This document shows, piece by piece, positions 49,560 to 61,400 of a stretch of DNA of 64,000 nt. The position numbers were made by a program, and so were the translations under genes. Each line of letters starts with the position of its first letter. Position 1 is the first letter of the stretch. Origin of the DNA: Anas platyrhynchos (taxonomy: Eukaryota; Chordata; Aves; Anseriformes; Anatidae); the NCBI RefSeq assembly GCF_047663525.1, contig NC_092587.1, positions 141,160,001 through 141,224,000 on the forward strand. The letters run 5' to 3'. The notes under the pieces were generated by a model. It was not told the origin of the DNA, made no database searches, and saw only the letters and a program-made list of their open reading frames with translations.

Positions 49560-50130
49560 GGCACCTCCGCCTTGGAGGCACACCACCTCCTCAGCTACAG
49601 AAGCGTGCTTCTGCCGCAGCGATAAGAAGCTGCCTGTGATACAAGAAGAAAAAAACAAGGCAAAAAAAATAGAAAAAAAAAAAGAAGTCAGTGACAGTCT
49701 GTTGCGATTGCAGCTGAGGTAACAGCTTGCCGGGTGGGGAGGGGAGCCCAGCCCTGACGTGGGGCTGCCTCACCACCACCATCGCCGCTGCCTGCGAACA
49801 GTGGAAAGGGAAGAGGAGGCCCCACCGGCTGGAGCTGCCCACAGGACAGGGTGAGGGGCCCCTCGCACCCCCCTCAGCCCCTACACAGACTGCCGGGGAG
49901 CCAGGCAGCAGGTAGACAGCAGTGGGGTTTCCCCCGGGGATGGGGGGATCAGGAAGGTGCCCACCAGCCTGAGCTAGGTGTCTGGGAGCAGGGCTTGAGT
50001 AGGGCAGCAGCCGATGTGAGCTCGGAGCAGGGACCCATGCTCTTCTTGTCAGTCGTGTTGCAAGTCATTTGGCATCAGCCGGGTCGGGATAATCCCTCTT
50101 TCCCTTCAGGAAAATCGGTACAGGTGTACA
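49560..50130. promoter_or_regulatory. GC-rich patch between IL1R1 and the IL1RL2-like gene
   Basis: Base composition rises clearly above the flanks, with scattered CpG (for example catcgccgctgcctgcg near 49,781). CpG density is well below that of the 23.4 kb island. It lies upstream of the second receptor on the same strand and could hold a promoter or leader exon, but no TATA box, initiator or exon was identified. The open frames through it carry no family motif. Confidence 0.28.
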
Positions 50131-52349
50131 GGTAATCTTCCAGGTCCTGTTTTTTTGGGGGGGAGAGAGTGGGGAGACAGGGGGCAGGGTGGTGTCTCTG
50201 ACCAAAGTGTTGTCTTTTGGCTAAACAGGGCTGGAAACTGTTTACAAGCAGGGGTGAAATATTTCATAAAAGGTCAGCGTTTTCCTCCGCGAGTAATGCG
50301 TGGTTTGATCTGACTCAGTTTTGGAGAGGATTTCTGCAAGTACTTTTTCTCTGAATTTAAGTGTTGGCTCCTGGGCTGGATGGGTGTGCGTAGCCCGTCA
50401 CAGCGCTGTTGGCTTGCTCAGCACAGGCTGGTTGGGGACCGGGAGTGCCACTATGCTCAGGTCCTCTGCCCCACTCACATGCATGTTTCGAGGAATAGGT
50501 AAAAATTGTAATGCTGTAAAGCGTTTTGCTCCCCTGCGTGGCAAGGGATGTGGGTGATTCACAGAAAAATGGCTAAAAATAGATCACAAATGAAAGTCCT
50601 GGTTCCGTAACCACCTCTGAACAGGCGGGCTAACACAGTTCTGCAGCGTCAGCTGTATTGCGAGCACAGGCATTTGCTGCAACCGAGAGGGACTTGACAA
50701 GTTCTCACGAAGAGTCAGGGCAGACTGTGCAGTTAGAAACATTTAAGGTAGTATGTATGTATATACATTTTCTGATTTAAAATATTTGTGGGTTTATGTA
50801 AAAGAAACGGTGTCATAGTCTTGTGTGTGTTAGTTCTCTTCAGTTCCAAGAACGGGAGTGTTACACATTTTAATCCATCCATGTGTTTGAACAAGACATT
50901 CAAAGAAAAAGTGTTATGAGTGTGCAGTAATTGCTGAAAGCCATGATTCTTCAAAGTTTTGATGAGACTATGTTTGTTTTTTTTATTATTATATTTATTT
51001 ATTTATTTATTTTTAAAATCAAGTATATCTACTTTGAAAGGGCTAAACAGAAGTGTCTTTCAGATATTTCTGCCTGTCTGTCTGTCTTTTAAACTGATGA
51101 GGATATTTCCTTTCAGGGTGAAACTGTGGACATGGCCTCAGATACAACGATTTTTTCCCCCTCTGGAGAATTTGGGCAAAAATAATAGCAGCTGAATTCT
51201 GTCCCGAGTGGTAAAGCTCTACAGGTCACTTGCAGACTCAAGATGTGGACAAAATGGCTGGGAAAAGGGAGAAATTCAACTGTTTGTCATGGCATAATGT
51301 GGTAGGAAAAACATTTGCACTTGACTCTGCAGTCATACTTTATTATTTTCAGCATGATTTATGAAAACATGTCTACAGAACAGAGCCTGTTTTGCTGTTG
51401 GATATAACTTAAATATAAATGGAATTTTTTTTTTCGGATAAGTAGTGTGGGTCCCCTCAGAGCAGTTCATGTGCCTGGTTTTACACAGTGCTATATTATT
51501 TGCAGCTCTTCCATGTTGGCAACAGGGCAAGATAAAAACAAAACAAAACAAAACAACGACAAAAAAAAATTGAGACAGAGTAATATGGTAAGGTAATAGA
51601 ACAAAGCTTATTAAAAAATGATTCAAAAAGTTATAAAGAAAATACCTGGTCAAAAGTGGAGTCCATTCAGTCCTGTTTTCTCTTTAAATTATTTCCATTA
51701 AAATATTTTCATCTTCTTTAAAACTAAAATATATAAATTTTAAGAATGACTGTCTATTCATCACATTTAGTGAAGAAAGGTGGAGTTTTGTACAAACACA
51801 CATGAAACGCCTCTGGTGATTTAGAGCTTAGCGTGTTTCTTTTTATGCTCAGTGTTCTTGTGGGGACTTAACTCCTTAAAGCTAAGCAAGAAAAGACGTG
51901 CCTGGTAATTAGAACGGAAACTGCAATGAGGGAGGAGGGAAGAGGAGGGGAGGAAGGAGCAAAGCAGGCATTGCAAGAAGCAGTGGGTATGACTCAATGT
52001 ATGGCACACTCCTGAGTCAGTTTGATGAAGAAAGATACAGATTCGGAAGCATCATATTTGATTATTGTTTAGGTTGGTGATTAGCTAAAGGTTTTTAACA
52101 TCAGGATGGGATTCTCCTGATTGTTCTTCAGCTTGTATAACTGCATTTTTTTCTTTCATAGCTGTGTAAAAAGTGTAGTAGGTATCTGCAGAAGGTAGCT
52201 TTCAAGAATAGAATTAGCAAAATTTTCAACGCATTATATAAGGATGGAGTCAGCATTAACTTTTGTGAAGGGAAGTCATGGCCCACGAACACTACAAGTG
52301 TTTTAGAAGTGTAGATGTGTATGTGAACACACTGGCTGCAGAAGAAATG
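50131..52349. other. Intergenic stretch, no gene recognised
   Basis: Unique AT-rich sequence with a TTTA run near 50,990-51,015. No coding or RNA feature was recognised. Confidence 0.45.
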
Positions 52350-52359
52350 GTTAATATAA

Positions 52360-52740
52360 TCTGTCTTAATTTCCAAAAGGCATTCAGCAGAGCACTCAGT
52401 GAATCCAGACTGCTATGGTATATGTAGTCTCACATGTATAAATAAGTAGTTAAAAGATAAATGCTCAGTTTCTAAAGTGGAGGAAGATCGCCAGTGGAGT
52501 CCCAAGTGAATCTTTTCTGTTCAGCCTATTTTTTTAATGATCTGGAAAATACAGAACTGTTGCAGTGGCAGAATTTGCTGACAATACAAAGTTATTCAGG
52601 GTAAAAAGTGGAGGTGTTAATTGCAAAGAGTGTCATCAAGATGTCACGATAGCGATGCAGGTAAATGTAAAGAAAATTTTAAATGAAAACATATGGGTGA
52701 AATACTAACATCACATACAGAGTGGCTGACTGGGCTTCCC
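52360..52740 (+). mobile_element. Old, degraded CR1 LINE fragment
   Basis: Weak forward matches to the CR1 coding part: atttccaaaaggcattcagc, gcctatttttttaatgatctgg, gcagaatttgctgacaatac, aaagttattcaggg. It is much more diverged than the other CR1 copies in the window, so it is probably an early insertion. Confidence 0.55.
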
Positions 52741-52974
52741 TGACTTTTTAACACTCAGTGATGCGATCACAGGCCCATGAAAATATTAGGTCAATACTTA
52801 GTCGTAGTCAAAGAATGAATAGAAGTTTAGAAATTACTATGAAGTTATTAGAAATTAGTCAGAATAAATAATTGTTTCCGTTCATAAATCTATAATACAC
52901 CTATGTTTTGATGATTGGATGCCACTTCTGGTTTTTCCTCACTATCTCAGGCAGGCTGTAGTGTGCCTGGGGAA

Positions 52975-53120
52975 TCACACTGAGGGGATGAGGTTGGCAG
53001 GGACCTCTGGAAGCCACCTCATCCAACCCCTTCTCCAGCAGGGCCACCCAGAGCAGGCTGCCCAGGACCATCTCCAGGTGGCCTTTGGAGATCTCCAGGA
53101 AGGTACAGAAGATGGTGGCA
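52975..53120 (-). mobile_element. CR1 LINE 3' fragment (reverse orientation)
   Basis: Reverse-strand CR1 words: aggttggcagggacctctgg, ccacctcatccaaccccttc, caggctgcccaggaccatct, ccaggtggcctttggagatc. It is about 145 bp, and the terminal octamers are missing. Confidence 0.85.
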
Positions 53121-53954
53121 AAGATGATCAGATGTATGAAATCAGGCTCCATCTAAGGAACAGTTAAAGAGATGAAAACTAACTTGTAAAAACAAAAACT
53201 GGGGAGGAGTGTGCTAGAGACGTGGAAAATTCTGAGTGCTTGACAAGCTGAATAGGAAATGTTCATTATTTTTTTTTCTCTTCTGGTATAAAAGTTAGGA
53301 GCTGTCAGATAAAAAGAGCAGATAGGCTCAAAACAAGTCAAGGCAATTTTCTGTGTCAGTATTTAAAATCTGTGGCTCCTTGCCATGGTTTCAATGGCTT
53401 TGGAGGTTGTTGGACTAGTTTCGTGGGAAAAAATCTGCTGGGGGCTATCAAGTATCTAGAGACTGACTCTGGCATAGCTTCCTAAATCATGATTTGATGG
53501 ATTCTAGGAGACTATTCCAGAGGAATGTCTGTATATTCTTGTTCTCTTGCACTTTATTTCCCAAGTCATCTGATATTGGCCACAGCTTGAGACAGGATAT
53601 TGCTTTTGAGGGACCTCTGATGTTGCTGGCATACACGTTCTTATGTATAGCTAGTTGCCTGTCACATTCGATCAGAATTGAGCCTTCCTTTTCTAAGAGA
53701 AAGCATGTTATGTAGTGGGGTGGCCTCGTAATTATTGCTTTTTAATCCTAGAGATGGTTGTATTTTCCTGTAAGGTAGATGGTTCCTTTTAATATGCTAC
53801 AAACATGTGAAGTGAATACACTTATATGAGAAAAGTACAGTTGTCAAAAGACACTGAATATGTTATAGAAACTGTGTAATGCAAATGTTGATTTTCAATT
53901 GTGGAAATTTATATTGGAAAACACTAATTCAAGGTTTTCTTTCCTTTTCTGTAG

Positions 53955-54024
53955 GGAAACATTACAGCAAAAACATTACTTTCCTGTAAGATCACAACAG
54001 CATTTCTGTCTTTACTTATTGCAG
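53955..54024 (+). CDS. IL1RL2: Candidate signal-peptide exon of the IL1RL2-like gene
   Basis: A 70-nt block lies between a strong acceptor (tttccttttctgtag) and a donor (attgcag|gtaggt). It is open in the frame that ends in phase 1, exactly what the next exon (56,967) needs. The encoded tail KITTAFLSLLIAG is hydrophobic, as expected of a signal peptide. In the position where the matching IL1R1 exon has its ATG (third codon, followed by ACA) this exon reads ATT (53,961-53,963), so no start codon is seen in it. Either an upstream exon supplies ATG, or the true first exon is elsewhere. The link to this gene is inference from phase, position and composition. Confidence 0.45.
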
Positions 54025-54220
54025 GTAGGTTCATTGGTGGCTATGGAATGCCTTGTTTGGAAACTTAACTTTTCACATAAGTAATAGTAATTTTCTGTGA
54101 AAATGGCTGAAAATTAGATTTAATGGTGAAGGTTAAGTTTATGTGTATGCCAGCAAGATTTTTAAAAAACATTTCTAAAATCAGGAGCCTATAAAGTGTG
54201 ATATCTTATGTACTATCTTA

Positions 54221-55000
54221 CACAGAATCACTTAGTTTGTAGGTGACCTCTTGAGATCATCTAGTCCAATCTACCAGCTCAAAGAAGGGTCAGCTGGAGC
54301 AGGTTGCCCAGGACCATGTTCAGTTTTGTTTTAAACATCTCCACAGATGGAGACTCCACAACCTCTCTGAGCAACCTGTTCCAGTGTTTGATTACCCGAA
54401 CAGTAAGAAAGTATTTTCTTGTGTCAGATGGAATTTCGTGTGTTTCAGTGCATCTCATGCCTATTGTCCTGTCAGTGGGCACCGCTGGGAAGAAGCTGTC
54501 TCCCTCTTTTTCATTCTGTTCCATCAGGTGTATATGTTTACACATTGATAAGATCCACCCCACCACCGAGCTTTCTCTTCACGTTGAACAGTCCCAGCTC
54601 TCTTGGTCTCTCTGATGCTCCAGTCCCTTACTCATCTTTGTGGCCCTTCACTAGAGTCCAGTAAATCCATTTCTCTCTTGTACTAGCAAGTGCTACTCCA
54701 GATGCATCTCACCATTGCTGAGTGCAGGAAGGTTCTCTTCTCTCAGCCTGTGGGCAGCACTCTTTCTAATGCAGCCCAGGACACCTTTAGCTACCTTTGC
54801 CATGACCAAGCATTTCTGGCTTATGGTCTGCCAGGACCTGAAGGTAGTCTGAAGTCTCCTGGAGCCTGAGGGGATTCCTCCCCATGTACAGGACTTTGCA
54901 TTTGCCTTTGTTGGATTTCATGAGGCTCCTGTCAGCTCATTTCTGCAGCCTGTCGAGGTTCCTCTGAATGGCAACACAACTCTCTGGTGTATGAACTGAT
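54221..55000 (-). mobile_element. CR1 LINE, long 3' fragment (reverse orientation)
   Basis: About 780 bp of reverse-strand CR1: cacagaatcacttagtttg near its 3' end, then gatcatctagtccaatctac, gcaacctgttccagtgtttg, tgggcagcactctttctaat, and aggactttgcatttgccttt with ggatttcatgaggctcctgt near the far end. It is the longest CR1 copy in the window and sits between the candidate signal exon and the first Ig exon of the second receptor. Confidence 0.92.
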
Positions 55001-56966
55001 GAAAGGAATTGTAGCTATAACTTTCTAAAGTGTGTTCATGTGACTTTTTTCCATGTTGGAAAATACAGCCATTTGACAATTAATACAACATCTAGATTTC
55101 TGTAAAACTACAAGAGTATTCAGTTTAATTTCTGCCCTTAAGCTGTCAACCAAGAATCAAGTGCATGTTAAAACTTTTCAATTGGATCAAATGAGTTGCT
55201 GTAATAATCTTGTCTTACTACTAGAATCTTGCTGCAGTGCCAGATTGTCAGAAGAAAAATACTCTGGATTTCCATTTCTTGAGTTTCTATTGTCTGTGGA
55301 TGGACAAGTTCCTACACTCACCAGTCGTTTGGATATTCTGTTTTTGAAGCTGAGTTAAAATAATGGTCAGCACTGGGGAGAGGGATTTTAGAGAATGTAA
55401 AGCAGGAAGTGTTTAAAATATGATACTATTTCCAAGCCTTAGGACTTAGTGGCAGAAAAATGCATCAATTTGTGTGGCCACAGCAAGTAATTACTGGTCT
55501 TCATTTCATAAACATCAAAGTTATTATGGAGCAGTCTGTACAGATATCTGAGCTATTCAGTGTTTTGGTTAAGTAATTTTGTATGCATGTAGGATATATG
55601 CGTGTGCTGGATGGTGAGAACATTAAGGTAGAAATTCTTGGGAAAAATACTACTTAGACATCTCTGGATGCTCTCTGGAATCATTATCTGTGTCTTAACT
55701 GATGGTCAGAAAAGCAGAATTTTAGGAAAGAAATACATTAGAAAACAAGGCTTTGTTATGCCCTGTATAACTTCATGGCAAATGTGCATCAGTTGAACAC
55801 TGCAGTTCTGATTATTCCATCTGGGAAAGACTGGGTCAAAATAGGCAAAGAAGTAGGTGACTGTGTTGTCTGAGATGTGATGGCTTCCATATGAGAAGTC
55901 ATTAAATGAATGAGGATTCTGAGGTAAAGAAAGGAGATGACATAGGGAAGGTGTGGCAGAGGTCAGTAAATCACAACTACAAGAGAGTAGGCAGATAATG
56001 GAATGTTTATGTTGCCATTTCTTATTACAAGAAATAAATAATACCCAGAGAAATAATAAAAGGCAATAGCTTTTCATGAAGAGCATGAAAGGGAAGAGAG
56101 GGGCTGGAAACAAACTATGATATTTACACATTCTGTCCTACTTTCTTATACATATGGAACTGACTGTTATCAGAGACAGGCTTTTGGACTGGGCAGACGC
56201 TTGCATGGCCGTGCATGGCTGTTCTTGCATTCTAGTAAAACAAGTTATTTTAGATAAGTAGTACTGACTCTGGAATGTGACCAACGTATCCCGAGTTGGT
56301 GCTTTTTCTGTTGTACTGACAAAAAATAAATAAATAAATAAAATAAAAAATCTTGTGGTGTTGCTCTTTTCCCATCTGAATCTCCTTGGGTTCAGGGGAA
56401 AGAAAATGAGCTCATCATAAGTGCTTGTAAAAGTTCCTCTCTAGATGCTCATAAAATGAGGGGTGAGTTGAAATTTCCATAGCAAATTTAATTCTTGTAC
56501 AACTGCAACTTTAACTTTCATTGTCCTCTTAGGACTTTTGGGTACTGCAAGTATAGTCTGCCTTGAAAACTTACTTTGCCTATACTTAAGTGAAAGTAGC
56601 AAATAAAGACACTAAATTTGAAAAATGTGTGTGCACATGCATATTATGCGAGTGAAACAGACTGAAGAAATACAAGGACTCTAATCATTTGCATCTGAAC
56701 TAAAACACACAAATGACAATCAGCTGCAAAGTGATTCTGTTAAACATAGCATTTGGAAAAAAACATTTCACTTCAATAGCGTATCTGTATATTATTGAAT
56801 AATGCTCTCAACTCCAAAGACAAGGGATTATAATTGTATTTTAGTAAATGACGTAAGAATGAAGGTGAACACTACAATAAACTTAGTAAACATGATCAAT
56901 ATATTAGTTCAGTGTATTCTTTCACAATGTTTGAGGTTTTCTTTAACGTTTATCTCTTTCCTTTAG
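55001..56966. other. Candidate intron before the second receptor's Ig exons
   Basis: AT-rich unique sequence with an AAAT run at 56,322-56,350. No exon was recognised. Confidence 0.4.
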
Positions 56967-57216
56967 AGAAATATGAAGCCTATGATGTGATGTTTAGGCA
57001 CAGTCTTGTGCCTGCTGGGCAGCCTCTTGCTATTACATGTTCTCTGGAAAAGAGCTTGAATGTTAAAAGTGGAGACTACAACTTAACATGGTACAAAGTT
57101 GGTAACCAGACAGCTGTGCCTAGAGACAAACTTTCTAGAATTCATCAGCAGAAGAATCTAATTTGGTTTCTCCCTGCAATGTTAGAAGATTCTGGAGATT
57201 ATGAATGTGTCATAAG
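56967..57216 (+). CDS. IL1RL2: IL1RL2-like exon: Ig-like domain 1
   Basis: A 250-nt exon after ctttcctttag, entered in phase 1. It encodes EKYEAYDVMFRHSL, AITCSLEKS (first cysteine), DYNLTWYKVGN (sequon and tryptophan), LSRIHQQKNLIWFLPA and MLEDSGDYECVI (second cysteine). It ends in phase 2 at ataag|gtgaag. Confidence 0.92.
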
Positions 57217-58350
57217 GTGAAGGTTAAAAAAAAATTAAATTGCTATAGAAATGAGTTGTAAATGGAATAACTTTTAAAAAGCAAGTAGGATTTTTTGGGT
57301 AAGAGAAATACTAAATAAGAAGGGAGAAGAAGGGGGAATATGTTCACAAAAACTAACTTTATATTGGTATTGGGGGATGTAAGTCTTTTTTATTTTATTT
57401 ATTTATTTATTTATTTATTTTATAGTAGGCAAAAATAAATCTATAAGAGAAATTATAAATTGTAGTCCTCTCTTTCTCTTCCAAAAAGAATACAATACAT
57501 TTTTGAGTTGGAAAATATGTCAAGTAGCTTAACTTAATTATGTTATGTTAGTTGCAGGAATTTGACAAACTGCAGCAAAATGTCTACAAAAGTAACGGTT
57601 TTTGAGAGGATTGATGGTTCATGCTTAAACGAAAAATTTGCTGTAGAGGAGGTGGTATTTACTTTATCATCTGCAAAGGTTGTGTGTCCACACTTGAATT
57701 ACTTCAGGAATGAGAAGAATATTCTGCCTGTTCGCTGGTATAAGGTAACAATGCCCTCTTTTTTATTGACATAAATTATTTAATTATTATATCAATTATT
57801 TAAAATATAAGTAACTGAGGTTTATTTATTGTAGGAGAAAAACTCCATATTTATTATAAATGTGAGGAAAAATTATTTTAGAACAACTGGAGGAGGGGGA
57901 ATAAGACTTCTAAATGTCTAATAAGGTGTCTAATAAGACATCTTCTAAAGTTATATACATTTTTTTTGAATAATAGGATAGAAATTCAGTTTAAATGTAG
58001 CTTTGACCCATATATCCACTAGGTGGCATCTTTTAACATGCTAGTGAAACACTGTCATTCATTTCATTTGCGTGGAAACAGTATGTGCTTTGTGAGCCAA
58101 AGCATATCCATTGTGTGTTCAGTATTGCTCCATCAAATAAATGTCATTTTGTATTGTTTACAATTATTTTACGGCTCTTTCTGTTAAGAACATATTGCCT
58201 TCTCCAGCATTACCGCCTCATGCCTGTGCAGTCTATAAGATACTGTGAATATTTGAGTACTTGAAAAAATTAAGTCTAATTATTGAGTGATTCTTCATTA
58301 ACAAATACTATTATAAAACCTGACCCCTCCATGTCACTTCCTTATTTCTC

Positions 58351-58403
<53 letters not shown>

Positions 58404-61400
58404 TGAGAATAATGGGTGTATCTGTGAATTAGAAACCCAGAGTCAAAATGAAGTGTGGTTTGCTTCTATTTTAGCCCCCTTCCCCTTCCTCAGGCCCTAC
58501 AAGGAATCCGTCCTTACGTTGTGGTCCAATGAAAGCTCAGATTGCATTAAAGAGTTACAAATCATGTGATAGTGATGTGAGTTCTTTACCCATGTTTAGG
58601 ACTGTCAGCTATTAAAAGGGAGAAGGTTTGCCTTTTTAAACAGTGATCTTGTGATTTTCAATGTGACTATGCAAGATCAAGGAAACTATACTTGCAAAAC
58701 AACATATATCTACAATGGAAAGCAATATAACATTTCACGAGATGTTATTCTGACTGTAGCAGGTAAGTAGATAAATTCACTTTTTGTTTATAACAAGGAC
58801 TCTACAAAACTTTGTCCAGGTTTCTAATGACAGTTAAAATATTCAATTTGTGGTAGGCACACATAGGACTCTTAGTTTGCACCTAAAAAAGGGAAATTAA
58901 TGCTACATGAGAATTTATATATGTTAATCTACTGTTGCCACTCTGTTGATTACTCTCCCTTTGTAACTTGTACAGAGAAAGAAACTTTCCAGAGGGTTGT
59001 ATGCCTAGTACTAATGTAAACATCTAAACAGGAAGGTTGGTGTTGTACTTCCTTTAGATAGTGCTCTGGGCAGAACTGTAAGGCCTTTAATGGAGTACAG
59101 AAATTTAATTTCACCTTTATAATATTGAAAGTCTAAAACAGATAAATTGCAGTCTAAAATTATTTATCTCCAGTTTGTATCTGTGAGTTGCTGACTGATA
59201 AGCTAGACAGACTGTAAAATGGTAATGATATAGAAATTTACCCATATCCTTCTCTGCACCTCTGCATGCAATATTACATGATTTATATGTTATGGAACAG
59301 AGAGTCTGTCATCACCATGATGACATCAGATTAGTAGCACTACATTTTGGAAAGGGTGGAGTGAAGAATAATTGAGCTTCAAGTCATAAGTAACATGACT
59401 GTCGTAGATATGACACTGACTATTGAGTGATGTCTGTTGTAAAATTGCTGTCAACCTTGTCCATAGGGCAGGGTGTTTTTAGGTTGTTGTTTGGTTATAG
59501 AGCATAGAACAGGCTGCATCTGTCCCTGGTTTTCTAAAAAGGACTTTCTATCTTTTGCTTAGTGAGCCCACCAAAAAAGCCTCCAGAAATATCTTATCCA
59601 CGGAACAACTCCATTGAAGTGGAACTTGGTAAGTAATTTTCCCTATAAAAATATGATTTTGTATCCTAGTGAAAATTCATGCCCAAGAAGAGTGTGTGCT
59701 TGTTTTCTTTAGACAAAAACTAGTTCAGTGACCAGAACAGTTTCTCCTTTACATCCTGCAGTCTCTTGCAGGAGAAGTGTTTGGGGGTGGGAAGGAAAGA
59801 GATGAGGGGTATTGCTTAAAAAGCCATAGAAAAGCTGTAGGGAAATTTCTCAGATGCAAAGACAGTTATAGGGAAACCAAGTGAATCTCTGTCACATCCA
59901 TTGCTTTCCATCATTCTGAAAGAGGTTCTGAAAAGAAATCCATCTCTGAATCTGCAGGGAAAGTGATACCACAAAGGGAGATATCTTCCTGATTTGGTCT
60001 CTTCCATCCTATCAGTCTCTTTTTGAAACAGCACATCACTGAATGTATAGGCACTATTAGAGGAGCTTTTCTGAAAGGATGAGGGGCCTTCCTTAGCTGG
60101 TCTATATGGGAGTCTGTGAACAGAACTGTATAGCTTCTAGAGTATGAAAATTAACTTTTCACTTTGCAACACAATTTTATAGGCTCACAGGTTACAGTGG
60201 ATTGCAATACAACAGGTGCTGATGGGTATGAAGTGTTTTGGACAGGCAACGGTGTGTATATTGATGTATTTTATATGAGCAGAATTTTTGCAAGGCCTTA
60301 TGAGTAAGTATATTTTCAGATCAGAAAATACTGGGTTGGCAACCAAAGCGGAACTTTCTCACTCTTACACGAAATGCTTGCCTCCTCCATTCACTTTCAG
60401 TTTGATGTGGAAACTTGAAATGTAGTAGGTGCATGGATTTTGTGTGAATTATGCTATTTCTAGTCATTATAAAAATCTGTCTAAATTTCTGACCTTGGGA
60501 AAAGGTGTCCTACAGAGGCTTACAGTCTCACAACTGTAGTGCATTTTCTATTGAGCAAGTTCTGGCCCAGAGGACTGAGACCTCTTTCAGTGGGGTCAAG
60601 CATGTCCTGCCACATGATCTTCAGACTGTCTCTCCAGTGTTCTCCTTGTCCTTCCCATCTACCTCTCTGAAAGGTTACAAGAAGGATAACCTGTGCTTTA
60701 CGGGAGAAACTGAGACTTCTAGTTTTAACAGTCTTGAGTTAGAGAAGTGTAACTGAGATCAGGTAGAGAGCTAATGGAAGATTTTGTTAAGGATGTGCAC
60801 TAAAGCTTAGTGGAGTGAGAGGAGAAAAGTAAGACAGATTTCCAATGATGGGTTGTGGTCTGGGAGGAAGACTGAGATTTAGACTGAGTGAAGCAATTGT
60901 GAGATAAGGTGAGGATGAAAAGAGGAAAGTGGAGTTAGGAGGGAAAAAAGTAGACCTGACTTGGAAAGGCAACTAAAAGTGAAGCAGAAGGAAATCTGAA
61001 AAAGTTTCATAGATACGATTGGTTGGGAACTAAGGAGCTGAAAGCTAGCTTTTTTGTCAGCCCTCATCTCACGGTGGTGCTATGAAGAATAAATGTGATT
61101 GCTTTTATACGTTCTCAAGCACCATCTGTGGGGTAGAAACTGATGAAGAAATGAGAATGATATCTTCAAGGTAAGAATATGGTTCTGAGAAATTATTAAG
61201 TCCTCATTGTAAAACAAAGGGGGAAATAAATGCTGAATTCTTTTAGTGCTCACCTAGAGAAAACCCTACAGAGAAGTCATATCTTGTAACGTCATAAACA
61301 ACTGTGATGTCATAAACAATTTGACCATAATACAGTCATTGAGCTGATATCATAAAAGTGATGTTACTTTTTATATTTCCTAACACTTAAATGGTTGTCT

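Noticed and set aside
60330-60365. The word actgggttggcaacc resembling a mariner transposon end
   Set aside because: Only about 15 bases match memory of mariner termini. There is no paired inverted end and no transposase remnant.
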